From positions 868,001 to 932,000 of the forward strand of contig NZ_SUNB01000001.1 of assembly GCF_007570825.1 (NCBI RefSeq): a DNA stretch of 64,000 bases. Direction: 5' to 3'. How positions within the stretch are numbered: the stretch's first letter is position 1; the number at the start of each line of letters is the position of its first letter. This document shows, in pieces, positions 8,454-17,048 of the stretch. A program made the position numbers and the translations under genes. Source of the DNA: Pleionea sediminis. Lineage in GTDB: Bacteria > Pseudomonadota > Gammaproteobacteria > Enterobacterales > Kangiellaceae. Under the pieces are notes generated by a model. The model was given only the letters and a program-made list of their open reading frames with translations, ran no database searches and was not told where the DNA came from.

Positions 8454-9815
8454 ATGTGGACTCCGACATCTTGGCAATCTATGCCTCAAGAGCAACAAGC
8501 TGATTATCCAGATAAACAGCAGTTGAACAAAACAATTGAAGAGCTCAGTTTGCTGCCTCCATTGGTTAGTGCTAGTGAAGTTTTAGAGCTTCGCGAACTA
8601 ACAGCTAAAGCAGCCATAGGAGATGTTTTCTTATTGCAAGGCGGTGACTGTGCGGAGTCCTTTATCGACTGTAATCAGGCATCTATTAATCGCAAACTGC
8701 AACTTATCACCCAAATGAGCCTTCTGATGATGTACGGGCTAGGTCAACCTGTCGTCCGAATCGGTAGGATGGCGGGACAGTATGCAAAGCCTCGCTCGGC
8801 TCATACAGAAACGATAGACGGCACTAGTTTGCCAAGTTATCGCGGTGACTTAATAAATGAAGTCCTCTTCTGCCCAATTAAACGAGAGCCCGATCCAGAG
8901 CGGCTTCTAAAAGGATACAGTTTAGCGTCACTCACACTTAACTACATTCGAACGAATAATAAAGAGCAGATAGATCGATTCTGCGAGCCTGAACGATGGC
9001 AATCAGATGCAATGGCTTCTTTACGCCAAAAACCAGAATATGAAAAGACAATTGAGGCTGTCAGACACTCATTTTCTATGTTGAAAGCTCTATCTCCTGG
9101 CTTATCAAAATCACTCGATTCATTTTACACCTGCCATGAGGCACTGCACCTACACTATGAGCAAGCACTTACTCGTAAAGTTGGGAACAAGTGGTTCAAT
9201 CTTTCAACTCACATGCCATGGGTGGGCATGCGCACTGCAAAACCAGACTCTGCGCATATTGAATACCTTCGTGGCATCGAAAATCCGATTGCGATTAAAG
9301 TTGGTCCGAGAATGACCCAAAAGTGGCTCAGTAATATTATAGAGCGATTAAACCCAGAAAATTCGGCTGGACGTATAACACTGATAACTCGATTGGGCAG
9401 TGATAAAGTTGCCAAACTATTACCGCCTTTAATAGAATGCATCAAAGATAGGAATTACGCCGTAACTTGGGTTTGTGATCCTATGCATGGAAATACCAGA
9501 GTGACTAAGAAAGGAATTAAAACTCGTCATCTGACTGACATAGTTTCTGAAGTTAGGCAAAGCCTCGAAATTCATAAGAGCCATGAAAGCGTTTTGGGAG
9601 GCATTCACTTAGAATTAACTGGCGAAAATGTAACAGAATGTATCGGCGGAGTTTGCTCTGTTTCCGAGAATGACTTGAACAGAGCTTACCGAACACTGGT
9701 AGATCCAAGGCTGAACGCCAGCCAGGCGACTGAACTAGCCTTAGAAATGGTGAAAATATTTAAACAAATAAACCTAAAGTCGGACCAGCTTTCACAAAAC
9801 AAGCTAAATTTTTAG
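8454..9815 (+). CDS. Class II 3-deoxy-D-arabino-heptulosonate 7-phosphate synthase
   Basis: 453 residues. First enzyme of the shikimate pathway, condensing phosphoenolpyruvate and erythrose 4-phosphate. It belongs to the class II (plant/Mycobacterium-type) family rather than AroG/F/H. Family blocks visible are LLQGGDCAESF, RIGRMAGQYAKPRS, WVCDPMHGNT and GGIHLELTGENVTECIGG, which contain the metal-binding Cys, His, Glu and Asp residues and the substrate-binding Arg/Lys. The length matches the bacterial class II enzymes of 440-470 residues. It stands alone, with no other aro gene adjacent. The ATG at 8454 has no strong Shine-Dalgarno. Confidence 0.93.
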   Translation: MWTPTSWQSMPQEQQADYPDKQQLNKTIEELSLLPPLVSASEVLELRELTAKAAIGDVFLLQGGDCAESFIDCNQASINRKLQLITQMSLLMMYGLGQPVVRIGRMAGQYAKPRSAHTETIDGTSLPSYRGDLINEVLFCPIKREPDPERLLKGYSLASLTLNYIRTNNKEQIDRFCEPERWQSDAMASLRQKPEYEKTIEAVRHSFSMLKALSPGLSKSLDSFYTCHEALHLHYEQALTRKVGNKWFNLSTHMPWVGMRTAKPDSAHIEYLRGIENPIAIKVGPRMTQKWLSNIIERLNPENSAGRITLITRLGSDKVAKLLPPLIECIKDRNYAVTWVCDPMHGNTRVTKKGIKTRHLTDIVSEVRQSLEIHKSHESVLGGIHLELTGENVTECIGGVCSVSENDLNRAYRTLVDPRLNASQATELALEMVKIFKQINLKSDQLSQNKLNF

Positions 9816-9878
9816 ATCGATTTTTGAGCTACAATCAGTTACACTTATTGAGATTAATGTTATAGAGAGGAGGTATTT

Positions 9879-10178
9879 ATGAACAGTTTAAGTCAATTGC
9901 TTAAATCTCTGGTTGTTTTTATCGGCCTCTCGCTGTCTGCAGCGTCATTTGCAGAAAGCTCGATCGAGAGCAGCGAAAGCGGTCTTGATGAGCAACCAGC
10001 AAGCCAATGCTTAAAAGATCTTCAACTAGAGGAAAAATTAGAAATGATTGACGAGGAAACTCGTCTTGCGAAAATTGAAGATGAAAAGAAAAAGGATGCC
10101 AACTGGTTTGAAAAAATCGTGAAGCATCACAAGCTTGGCAGCTTGCATTTCCAAGATATCATCGAGTTATTTCACTAG
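9879..10178 (+). CDS. Small secreted hypothetical protein
   Basis: 99 residues, not recognised. It begins with a convincing signal peptide (hydrophobic LLKSLVVFIGLSL, then AASFAES with cleavage after SFA). The mature part of about 73 residues is acidic and charged, with a Glu/Lys-rich helical stretch and a single cysteine. A very strong ribosome site (AGAGGAGG, 7 nt before the ATG at 9879) indicates good expression. It is probably periplasmic. It follows the DAHP synthase gene by 63 nt, but a functional link is doubtful. Confidence 0.65.
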   Translation: MNSLSQLLKSLVVFIGLSLSAASFAESSIESSESGLDEQPASQCLKDLQLEEKLEMIDEETRLAKIEDEKKKDANWFEKIVKHHKLGSLHFQDIIELFH

Positions 10179-10253
10179 TTACAATACTCAAGCCTACAAA
10201 TTCCGATCAGTAGCGTTATAATCAACATCACCTAACCCTTATAACCTACTGTG

Positions 10254-10499
10254 ATGGAAGAAAAACCGAAACAAAATCCTAAGCCCACAGCCAAACAAAA
10301 ACCCGGTATATTCGGGGTCATACAAAGTGTATTAGCCGCCATGTTTGGCGTTCAAAGCGAGAAAAAAAGAGAACAAGACTTTGAAAATGGCAGTGCGCCT
10401 GAGTATATATTTATTGGGATCATCATGGTGGCTGCCTTTGTTCTTGGCATTATGTGGTATGTAAGCTCGGTAATAGAAGAATACAAATCCTTGAACTAG
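10254..10499 (+). CDS. DUF2970 family membrane protein
   Basis: Protein of 81 residues with a basic, proline-rich cytoplasmic N-terminus (about 25 residues), the DUF2970 signature GIFGVIQSVLAAMFGVQS, and a C-terminal transmembrane helix (IFIGIIMVAAFVLGIMWYV). DUF2970 proteins are widespread in gamma- and betaproteobacteria and have no known function. The ATG at 10254 follows an in-frame GTG at 10251 and either could be used. Its 3' end faces the phasin gene across a hairpin terminator. Confidence 0.8.
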   Translation: MEEKPKQNPKPTAKQKPGIFGVIQSVLAAMFGVQSEKKREQDFENGSAPEYIFIGIIMVAAFVLGIMWYVSSVIEEYKSLN

Positions 10500-10527
10500 A
10501 GCATCTTTAAGAGTCTAGAAACGAAAA

Positions 10528-10549
10528 CGCCAACTTCTTAAAGTTGGCG
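10528..10549 (-). terminator. Rho-independent terminator of the phasin gene
   Basis: Perfect 9-bp stem CGCCAACTT/AAGTTGGCG with a 4-nt CTTA loop. On the minus strand it is followed by a U-rich tail (CGTTTTCGTTTC) and sits 27 nt beyond the phasin stop. The plus-strand side has no U run, so it is mainly a minus-strand terminator, although the hairpin may also slow transcription from the DUF2970 gene. Confidence 0.7.
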
Positions 10550-10575
10550 CTTCAGCATAACCTACAACCGGGAAA

Positions 10576-10947
10576 TTACTTTTTAACTGCTTTTGACTTA
10601 ACTGGAGCAGAGAAAGTTGAAAGGCGCTTTTCCATAAAATCTTTCCATTCAATTGACATTTCTTGACCTACAGAAATCATCGATTGTGCATCTTTCATTA
10701 CTTTTTCTGAAAGCTCTGCAGAAGCTTTCAATTGCTCTTCTGCAATACCTTTGAAATCGTCGATCGACTGGATTTTTGCTGCTTTGTCCAGTTGGCTCAA
10801 ACCGATTTTTGAGTACTCGTTAAGTAACTCTAACTGCTTTTCACCTAACTTTTGAGCTTGAGACAAAGCCAATTGATTGAACTCAAGAAGTGGTTCAACA
10901 AATGCTTTGCTTTGCTCATTAAAACTGCTTATTGCTTGTGCGAACAT
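10576..10947 (-). CDS. phaP: Phasin family protein (PHA granule-associated)
   Basis: 123-residue, Ala/Lys/Glu/Gln-rich, all-helical protein with the phasin layout: FNEQSKAFVEPLLEFNQLAL at the N-terminus, then a repeated amphipathic helix and a basic Ala-Pro-Lys tail like that of H1-type or PHA-binding proteins. Phasins coat polyhydroxyalkanoate granules and control their size. It is transcribed divergently from the PHA synthase gene, the usual partner, across about 305 bp. A terminator hairpin follows. The assignment rests on composition, motif and neighbour, and is good. Confidence 0.85.
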   Translation of the reverse strand: MFAQAISSFNEQSKAFVEPLLEFNQLALSQAQKLGEKQLELLNEYSKIGLSQLDKAAKIQSIDDFKGIAEEQLKASAELSEKVMKDAQSMISVGQEMSIEWKDFMEKRLSTFSAPVKSKAVKK

Positions 10948-11252
10948 ATCGATCTCTCCCTTGTCTTTTTAACATTATTGGTTTTGCTGCAATACAGCAT
11001 AGACAAAAACTTTGTGCAGCGCAATAATCATTCAAAGAATATTTTATAAACAATTTGAAAATGCAATAATTAGCATCAACTTCTTGCGATAACTCATTAA
11101 TAAATATCGCGTTAATTTATTTTTATGAGCGAATATCTGTAATTTTTTATCGCGACACTATTATTTCGCAGCAAAATGACGTAAAAATGACATTTTCGCA
11201 TTGCAACATAGCAGACTTACTCAGAACTAACTCCGAAGAGTGAGGGGAAAAC
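10948..11252. other. Divergent phaP/phaC promoter region
   Basis: About 305 bp without a gene, strongly AT-rich in the centre (11040-11160), as expected for two divergent promoters. No clear operator repeat was found. A possible ribosome site (GTGAGGGGAAA) precedes the phaC ATG. A short open frame at 10852-11049 overlaps phaP antisense and is not credible. Confidence 0.5.
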
Positions 11253-12983
11253 ATGTCATCGAATAATAACCAAGAAGAATTTTTCAGCTCAATCGAACAG
11301 TTAGGTCAGCAAATGATAGAAGCTGGCGAACTAATGCAAAAGAATGCTCAACGTCTTTGGTTTGACATGCAACGCCAAACACTGATGAACCAAGAGATTG
11401 GCGAAGCACTGGCTCTTTTAATGCAGCAACCTGATCGCCTACAAGCTTTTCAAAAAGCCATGATCGAAGCTCTAGCTTCAATAAACTCACCTTCAGAAGG
11501 AAAAGAAAGAGACCGTCGTTTCAATGATGACGCTTGGCAAAAGCCGGGATTTAAAGAGTTAAAAGACATATACCTCCAGTTTTCAGAAGCAACGATGAGC
11601 TTGTTCTCAGATATTCTTCCTCATGATGAAGACAAAAGCCAACGCATACTTTTTTATGTCCGCCAATGGTTATCCGCCATTGCTCCAAGCAATTACTTGA
11701 TGACAAATCCTGTCGCTCTGCTTGAAACACAGAAGACAGGAGGCATGAATCTAGTCAAGGGTTTGCACAACTATCTAGAAGATATGAAGCGAGGAAAAGG
11801 TTTGCAAAACATTCGCATGACAGACCTTAATGCTTTCAAACCTGGAGAAAACCTGGCAATTACTGATGGTAAGGTCATTTACCAAAATGATTTAATGCAA
11901 TTAATTCAATATACGCCTACCACAGACAAGGTCAGTGAAAAGCCACTATTGATAGTTCCGCCCTGGATAAACAAATATTATATTCTCGACCTCAAACAAG
12001 AAAATTCGTTGGTAAAATGGGCCGTTGACCAAGGTCAAACAGTCTTTATGATTTCTTGGGTGAATCCAGATAAGTCTCATGCTGACATGGGATTTGAAGA
12101 GTATGTAAAACTTGGCGTTATCGAAGCGCTTGATGCCGTAGAACAGCAAACCGGTCAATCTTCAATTAACACTCTTGGTTATTGCTTGGGTGGAACATTG
12201 CTGGGTACTAGCTTAGCTCTCCTAAAATCGAAAAATGATAAACGGGTTAATTCAGCCACATTCCTGACTACCCTACTCGATTTTGAATATCCTGGAGAAT
12301 TAGGATGCTTCTTATCTCAAGAACAGCTCGATATTCTTGATCAACAAATGGAGAGCGAAGGCATTTTAGATGGAAGAGCTCTCGCTATGGCTTATAACAT
12401 GTTAAGAGAAAATGACCTTCACTGGTCTTATCATGTTAATAACTACCTATTGGGCAAAGAACCCCCTGCTTTCGATTTACTCTACTGGAATTCAGATGCA
12501 ACGAACTTACCTGCCGCAATGCACAGCTTTTATCTTAAAAATATGTATTTGGAGAATAAACTAAAAGATCCTGGCGGTATTTCCATTGATGGTGTTGAAA
12601 TCGATCTTCGAAAAATTGATATTCCTTGTTATTTTCTATCGGCTCAAAAAGATCACATCGCGCTATGGAAAAGTACCTTTTTAGGTGCGCAGATTCTCTC
12701 TGGTAAAAATGAGTTTGTATTGGCTGGCTCTGGGCATGTAGCAGGCGTAATTAATCCGGCAAACTCAGGAAAATACAGTTACTTCATTAACTCAGATACC
12801 AAGAAGCCTGCAGAAGAATGGTTAGAAACAGCAGAACAAAAAGAAGGTTCGTGGTGGCCGCATTGGATGAATTGGTTAACCGAATTAGGCGGTAGCAAAA
12901 TAGCAGCTCGAGACAATGAAAATGGAAAACTCAAGGCAATTGAAGATGCTCCCGGTAGCTTTGTGCTAAAGACATTAGATTAA
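11253..12983 (+). CDS. phaC: Class I poly(3-hydroxyalkanoate) synthase
   Basis: 576 residues, typical for class I PhaC (about 560-600). The alpha/beta hydrolase fold carries the modified lipase box G-Y-C-L-G-G with the catalytic Cys at residue 311, followed by the catalytic Asp (QKDHIALW) and His (GSGHVAGV). The family blocks PPWINKYYILDL and WSYHVNNYLLG are present. The enzyme polymerises 3-hydroxyacyl-CoA into storage polyester at the granule surface. phaA and phaB are not in this window. It is divergent from the phasin gene. A terminator-like stem follows at 13020-13059. Confidence 0.95.
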   Translation: MSSNNNQEEFFSSIEQLGQQMIEAGELMQKNAQRLWFDMQRQTLMNQEIGEALALLMQQPDRLQAFQKAMIEALASINSPSEGKERDRRFNDDAWQKPGFKELKDIYLQFSEATMSLFSDILPHDEDKSQRILFYVRQWLSAIAPSNYLMTNPVALLETQKTGGMNLVKGLHNYLEDMKRGKGLQNIRMTDLNAFKPGENLAITDGKVIYQNDLMQLIQYTPTTDKVSEKPLLIVPPWINKYYILDLKQENSLVKWAVDQGQTVFMISWVNPDKSHADMGFEEYVKLGVIEALDAVEQQTGQSSINTLGYCLGGTLLGTSLALLKSKNDKRVNSATFLTTLLDFEYPGELGCFLSQEQLDILDQQMESEGILDGRALAMAYNMLRENDLHWSYHVNNYLLGKEPPAFDLLYWNSDATNLPAAMHSFYLKNMYLENKLKDPGGISIDGVEIDLRKIDIPCYFLSAQKDHIALWKSTFLGAQILSGKNEFVLAGSGHVAGVINPANSGKYSYFINSDTKKPAEEWLETAEQKEGSWWPHWMNWLTELGGSKIAARDNENGKLKAIEDAPGSFVLKTLD

Positions 12984-13019
12984 GTTAAAAAATTAACCCT
13001 CGACCAAGTTCAGTTTATC

Positions 13020-13059
13020 AAAAGCCTGTTGTTACTAAACAATGCACCAGCAGGCTTTT
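13020..13059 (+). terminator. Probable phaC terminator
   Basis: Stem AAAAGCCTG (13020-13028) with CAGGCTTTT (13051-13059) around a 22-nt loop, ending in a run of T. It lies 37 nt beyond the phaC stop. The loop is long, so the hairpin may be weaker than the others in the window. Confidence 0.6.
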
Positions 13060-13297
13060 AACTGCTCACCATAAGTCTTATAACTGGTTAAGCTTACTTC
13101 CAGAAAATTCTTTAAATTCTTTTTTATCTACTAAAGTTTATCAGAGTAAGGCTCAAACCTATGAGCAAAGAAGCCAGATTAACTCAATATCAAGCCATAA
13201 AAGACTTCATGTAGAATAACCTACAGTGACTTAAAATTGATTACTCAGCAAAAATCTTGAAGAGAAATTATCAAAGAAGACTAAATTAGCAATAAAA

Positions 13298-13330
13298 AAC
13301 CTCAACACGAGAAATGCATTGAGGTTCTTT
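13298..13330. terminator. Terminator downstream of the higBA-like operon
   Basis: Stem AACCTCAA/TTGAGGTT (13298-13305 and 13319-13326) with a 13-nt loop. It is flanked by CTTTT on the plus strand and, read from the minus strand, by a U-rich run from the A tract at 13291-13299. It can act in both directions and lies about 35 nt beyond the antitoxin stop. Confidence 0.6.
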
Positions 13331-13361
13331 TAAACTGAAGTAATGACTCTCTTTGAAGCCT

Positions 13362-13769
13362 CTATGGCTCCAAAAAAGCATTTGGGCTGATTGAAAAACG
13401 ACGAGACAGTGCTCGAATGTGTCTCACTGTTAATGAGCGCTTTCCATTAAGAATTTCAGAAACAACACCTTGGCTTCCAACTTCTTTTAAATCAGACTGT
13501 TTAATCTTATGTACTTTCATTAAGTACTTAAGAGCAGACACACCACTGCCCACTTCATTAACAAGGAATTTCTCTTCGTATTGCTGAGCGGCGTGAGCCA
13601 TTCCTTCAATTAAACCATTTAATGGGCTAGTCACTTCTTGACCAGTGAGGTTCATTGCCTCTTCCATTTGGTTAATGAGCGTTTCGTAATCACGCTCCGA
13701 GTCAGGACGCTGGATTAATGGCGCCACAGCATCCCAATGTTCTATGGCAGTTTGCAGTTTTTCGTTCAT
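13362..13769 (-). CDS. higA: HigA-type antitoxin with C-terminal XRE helix-turn-helix
   Basis: 135 residues. The N-terminal part is helical and acidic. The C-terminal half is an XRE-type helix-turn-helix: IKQSDLKEVGSQGVVSEILNGKRSLTVRHI, about residues 90-122. This is the HigA arrangement, neutralising the upstream toxin and repressing its own promoter. It lies 24 nt downstream of the toxin gene on the same strand, in the toxin-first order typical of higBA. A GAAGGAA ribosome site precedes the ATG. HigA antitoxin family membership is well supported; the pairing is inferred from position. Confidence 0.85.
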   Translation of the reverse strand: MNEKLQTAIEHWDAVAPLIQRPDSERDYETLINQMEEAMNLTGQEVTSPLNGLIEGMAHAAQQYEEKFLVNEVGSGVSALKYLMKVHKIKQSDLKEVGSQGVVSEILNGKRSLTVRHIRALSRRFSISPNAFLEP

Positions 13770-13793
13770 GTCACTTATTCCTTCAGCTATTAA

Positions 13794-14063
13794 TTACATC
13801 ACCCCAGGACGCACATCTTTGACCATGGCGACCTGAGCCGAAAAATTTATAATCGCTTTGAGTAGCAAAGTTGTTCCAGGCACTAGAAACCAGTATTCAT
13901 TTCCTGAGTTGCGTATTTCAGCGAATGTTCGACGTAAAGCAATGTCGGACTGAAACTCAGTGAAATTCATGATCCGATACCAGCCATCCAGAGCTGTCTT
14001 GGAAGCCGGAAACTTCTCTTTAGCTTCTGCGAGACGGTGAGTAGCTACGACTTTCACTTTCAA
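13794..14063 (-). CDS. higB: HigB-family RelE-like mRNA interferase toxin
   Basis: 89 residues, slightly shorter than most HigB toxins (about 95-105). The N-terminal VATHRLAEAKEKFPASKTALDGWYR helix region and the following beta strands (YWFLVPGTTLLLKAIINF, then VAMVKDV) match the HigB toxin fold, which cleaves ribosome-bound mRNA. The usual C-terminal block around a THAEYDK-like motif is absent; the frame instead ends in RPGVM and a TAA. No alternative frame restores it, so the toxin may be a divergent subtype or weakened. First gene of the pair with the HigA-type antitoxin. Confidence 0.7.
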   Translation of the reverse strand: MKVKVVATHRLAEAKEKFPASKTALDGWYRIMNFTEFQSDIALRRTFAEIRNSGNEYWFLVPGTTLLLKAIINFSAQVAMVKDVRPGVM

Positions 14064-14450
14064 GTTCTCCTTGCTCTATCTTCATCTCTCGATGAGAAGA
14101 TGTTCGATGTTGATATTCATTATAAGACACGGATCGTCCCTAATGGAGCTACATTCAAAACTAATGTTGATAATTGTGAACCGTTTCATTATATACAAAC
14201 CAGTATATTCGATATAATGTGAATTTTCCCCTAATTACGGTCTGCAAAGTCCGAATTCTGCACATCTAAGCGAAAACTTTGTTTATTTATCAGGCAATTA
14301 GAGCACTTCATTAACCATACCACGCCATCTCAGACCGATATATCATTAAAAGTACGCAGTTATCTCATAATGGTATTAAAACTACTGTCGAGTTAATTTA
14401 ATGAATTTTATGTAGGTAATAATTAACTAATGGCGAGTGTGGAGATGGAT
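14064..14450. other. Intergenic region upstream of higBA-like operon and downstream of dam
   Basis: About 387 bp with no credible gene. It holds two TATAAT-like hexamers readable on the minus strand (14119-14124 and within 14187-14194). It also holds an 8-bp inverted repeat CATTATAT (14187-14194) and ATATAATG (14212-14219) separated by 17 bp, which could serve as promoter/operator for the toxin-antitoxin operon. No good -35 element was seen. Confidence 0.35.
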
Positions 14451-15278
14451 TTAATTGAAAATGGCCAATAGTTCATCTGCATTGCGACGTTTGCTGCCAT
14501 TACAACTTATCGTCCGTTTGACTGGAAAACTGACGATCTTAGCCCCTTGATACATTGCCCTGGTAATTTCATTCTCATGGTTTGAGACAACAACGGTGAC
14601 ATCACGATCAGACAACCTTTTTGCCTGGAACGCTAATCGCTCTTGATCGTGCAAAGAAAACCCATGTTTTGCATAGCTCGTAAAATAAGCTGTCGGAGAT
14701 ACAGGAACATAGGGCGGATCGCAATAAACGACGTGATTTTTTCTTGCCCGAAGCATGACCTTTTCGAAGTCCTGACATACGAAAGTAGCTCGTCGCGATT
14801 TTTTTGCGAAAAAACGCATTTCATTTCGAGGGAAATAAGGCTTCTTATAACGCCCAAAGGGCACATTAAAGCCTCCTTTTAAATTATAACGACAAAGTCC
14901 ATTGTATCCGTGACGATTGAAGTAGAGAAAAAGCGCTGCTTTTCGTTCGGATGCATCTATATCATTGAATTCTTCACGTAATTCATAATATCGATTTGCC
15001 TGATTGTATCTTGGAGTGAAGAAACTCTGGCAATAATCGATAAAGACTTCACCTTCGTCTTTCAAGGTTTGGTAAAGAAGTATGAGATCTGGATTTATAT
15101 CAGCCAATAAATAGCGCTCATATTCCGTATTTAAAAAAACTGCACCAGAACCCAAGAACGGCTCAATCAGCCTTTTGCCTTCTGGCAACTGCTTAGAAAT
15201 ACGATCAATTAAACGATATTTACCACCCGCCCATTTTAAAAACGGGCGAACTGACTCCCCAGAACGCAATGAAACCAC
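14451..15278 (-). CDS. dam: DNA adenine methylase (Dam, GATC-specific)
   Basis: 275 residues, the usual Dam size. The AdoMet-binding motif FLKWAGGKYRLI is at residues about 13-24, EPFLGSGAVFLNT follows, and the catalytic DPPY motif (VYCDPPYVP) lies near 190, in the alpha-type order of Dam/M.DpnII. Dam methylates adenine in GATC and serves mismatch repair, replication timing and gene regulation. No cognate endonuclease or mutH is adjacent, consistent with an orphan methylase. The frame opens with a GTG at 15278; a TTG a few codons later is the only nearby alternative. Confidence 0.93.
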   Translation of the reverse strand: MVSLRSGESVRPFLKWAGGKYRLIDRISKQLPEGKRLIEPFLGSGAVFLNTEYERYLLADINPDLILLYQTLKDEGEVFIDYCQSFFTPRYNQANRYYELREEFNDIDASERKAALFLYFNRHGYNGLCRYNLKGGFNVPFGRYKKPYFPRNEMRFFAKKSRRATFVCQDFEKVMLRARKNHVVYCDPPYVPVSPTAYFTSYAKHGFSLHDQERLAFQAKRLSDRDVTVVVSNHENEITRAMYQGAKIVSFPVKRTISCNGSKRRNADELLAIFN

Positions 15279-15383
15279 CCAGACTTAATTTTTGTCAGAA
15301 CTATACGAGATTTCATTAACAAATGCATGAAAAAAAGGTAAGTTTATAGCAATGAATCGGAAAGGGAACTCGAGGTGATCTTT

Positions 15384-16136
15384 TTAAGCGACAACACTTA
15401 AGTTGTCACCGCGCTCTGTTGAGTCGACAACGCCCAAATTACGCAAACGACCTTCGAAACGCTCTTTACTACTACTTCGAGTCTCGGCTTTCGCTTGTTG
15501 CTCTTTGAGCAAATCCGCTCTGGCATCAGCTTCAACTGCAGTCGCCTGAGCAGCAACACGTAAATCGGTTGAAGATGGATCGGCTGGGGCTAATGCAGCG
15601 CGCCGAACTTGCTGCATCTTCTCGATTGTTGCAGCAGGATCACCTGAAACTCGTGAAGTATCGATCGGAACTTCACCACCAACAGCATAACGTCTCCCAT
15701 CGGGACCACGCTGAAAAGTATATGATGGAGCTCCAGCATACTGACCACCAACAGATGCGTGAGCCGCTTCGTGAGCTCGAACTTCTCGATCAGTTTGCTT
15801 AAGTTTTGTTAATTCTTGCTGCTCTCGCTGTTCAACTTCTTCCCTTTGACGCCTCTCAGAGCTTTCTTCACGCCCTTCTCGATTTCCGCTATTACCTTCA
15901 TTATTTCCATCACTCCCTTTCTCCTGAACCTGGCGTTCTGCCGAAACATCATTATTTCGATTATCATTGGGCCTTACTTGCTGGGCATCTTCGGCTGAAG
16001 GTTTTAACTTAACATTCTCAGTGGGAGCTTTGGCTTCGGGCACGCGCTCAGCCAGACGCGCTTCTTTTTGAACCGCTTCTGTCGGAAGATTAGCTGTATT
16101 GACCGGTAAAGCGACCGGAGCTGGATTTATAACCAC
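15384..16136 (-). CDS. SprA-related putative metalloprotease with HEAAH motif
   Basis: 250 residues of the SprA-related family (often annotated as putative metalloprotease CJM1_0395 family). The N-terminal 110 residues are low-complexity, rich in Asn, Glu, Gln, Arg and Ala. The conserved core starts with [16 protein letters not shown], giving a zinc-type HExxH variant at 122-126, followed by [21 protein letters not shown] and an Ala/Arg/Gln-rich helix. No signal peptide or membrane segment is seen. No activity has been shown for the family as far as I know. It is followed upstream by a small flagellar-like gene on the same strand, 51 nt away, so the two may form an operon. Confidence 0.75.
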   Translation of the reverse strand: MVINPAPVALPVNTANLPTEAVQKEARLAERVPEAKAPTENVKLKPSAEDAQQVRPNDNRNNDVSAERQVQEKGSDGNNEGNSGNREGREESSERRQREEVEQREQQELTKLKQTDREVRAHEAAHASVGGQYAGAPSYTFQRGPDGRRYAVGGEVPIDTSRVSGDPAATIEKMQQVRRAALAPADPSSTDLRVAAQATAVEADARADLLKEQQAKAETRSSSKERFEGRLRNLGVVDSTERGDNLSVVA

Positions 16137-16187
16137 GCCATTACCTACTGCAATTGACCCTCAAACAGGCCATTGACGTAAGAGCTC

Positions 16188-16418
16188 TCAAGCCTTTACA
16201 TCAATTATGCTACCTAAAACCTTATTTTGAGTTTCAATTGACTTAGCATTTGCTTCAGCATCACGCTCAGCAACTTGAAGTTCCACAAGGGGTTTGACGA
16301 GATCTTGTGTTCCTTCCTTTTTAGTACTGGAAGAAGCTATTTCTTGAGCTGCTTCTCCAGCTCTATTAACAGCATTTTGAAATCCGCCTAGTGCAGCGGA
16401 AAGACCATCTATTTGCAT
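16188..16418 (-). CDS. Small flagellar rod/hook-like protein
   Basis: 76 residues from the ATG at 16418, chosen because TAGAGG sits 5 nt upstream; the longer frame from 16436 would place that ribosome site inside the gene. The N-terminus (IDGLSAALGGFQNAVNRAG) and C-terminus (EANAKSIETQNKVLGSIIDVKA) resemble the paired N- and C-terminal helices of flagellar rod/hook proteins, where a similar NxKxIKTxDEMLGTLIDI motif ends the protein. The central domain is missing, so this is a minimal two-helix relative. No other flagellar gene is in the window. Function unknown. Confidence 0.6.
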   Translation of the reverse strand: MQIDGLSAALGGFQNAVNRAGEAAQEIASSSTKKEGTQDLVKPLVELQVAERDAEANAKSIETQNKVLGSIIDVKA

Positions 16419-16568
16419 GTATACCTCTAAACTCATTTAGTACTCAGAAGAATAAAACTCATTCTGATTGATGCAGCTTCACCTTCTCATGAGTTATATC
16501 GGCAATATTTAGCTCATATTGAATTTTATTTGCTAATTTTTAATATCCTTTTGATCTTTAAATACGTT

Positions 16569-16943
16569 TTATGCTAAAAATCGATTATAAGCGATAATTC
16601 CCCAAACAATGGCTAGCAGCAATAGACTAACAAATACAAATGCAGAGCCTATGTCTTTCGCCCGACCCGACAAAACATGGCGCTCAGCACCGGTTCTATC
16701 GACCACCGCCTCAATCGCAGAATTTGCCAACTCAGCAAATAAAACCCAAAAGACACTAGAGATCAGCAATATCAATTCAATATGAGTTTGTGCTAACCAA
16801 AATGATGATGGAATGAGGATCAGTGCTAGAAGCACTTCCTGACGAAAAGCAGCTTCGTGTTTCCATGCAGCCTTAAGTCCTTTCATAGAATAGAAAAACG
16901 CATCAATGATACGCGAAATACCTGTTTTTCCGGGCTTTCCCAT
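16569..16943 (-). CDS. dgkA: Diacylglycerol kinase
   Basis: 124 residues from the ATG at 16943 (a TTG at 16952 would add three residues), matching the 122-residue E. coli enzyme. An N-terminal amphipathic helix is followed by three transmembrane helices. The catalytic signature ELANSAIEAVVDR is near residues 65-77. It phosphorylates diacylglycerol in the inner membrane, recycling the lipid by-product of periplasmic glucan and LPS-modification reactions. It is divergent from a PAP2 phosphatase gene, so both neighbours act on lipid phosphates. Confidence 0.95.
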   Translation of the reverse strand: MGKPGKTGISRIIDAFFYSMKGLKAAWKHEAAFRQEVLLALILIPSSFWLAQTHIELILLISSVFWVLFAELANSAIEAVVDRTGAERHVLSGRAKDIGSAFVFVSLLLLAIVWGIIAYNRFLA

Positions 16944-17048
16944 TGCGCACAACCTTGCTTGTCATGGAAATTTCAAAAAGACGTCATGTTAATGACACGT
17001 TTAAGACTCAAATTTACTAATGTCTACCGATAAGACGCAGTGCAAATT

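Larger units (their letters stand above)
12984..13361. other. Gene-poor stretch between phaC and higA-like gene
   Basis: About 378 bp holding two terminator hairpins (13020-13059 and 13298-13326) and no credible gene. A 17-codon open frame starting at 13161 (MSKEARLTQYQ...) ends at a TAG and has no ribosome site. It could be a relic of a mobile-element gene but is too short to judge. Confidence 0.4.

Noticed and set aside
13161-13214. 17-codon frame starting MSKEARLTQYQ, looking like the start of a mobile-element protein
   Set aside because: Ends at an in-frame TAG, nothing similar continues in any frame, and no terminal repeats flank it.
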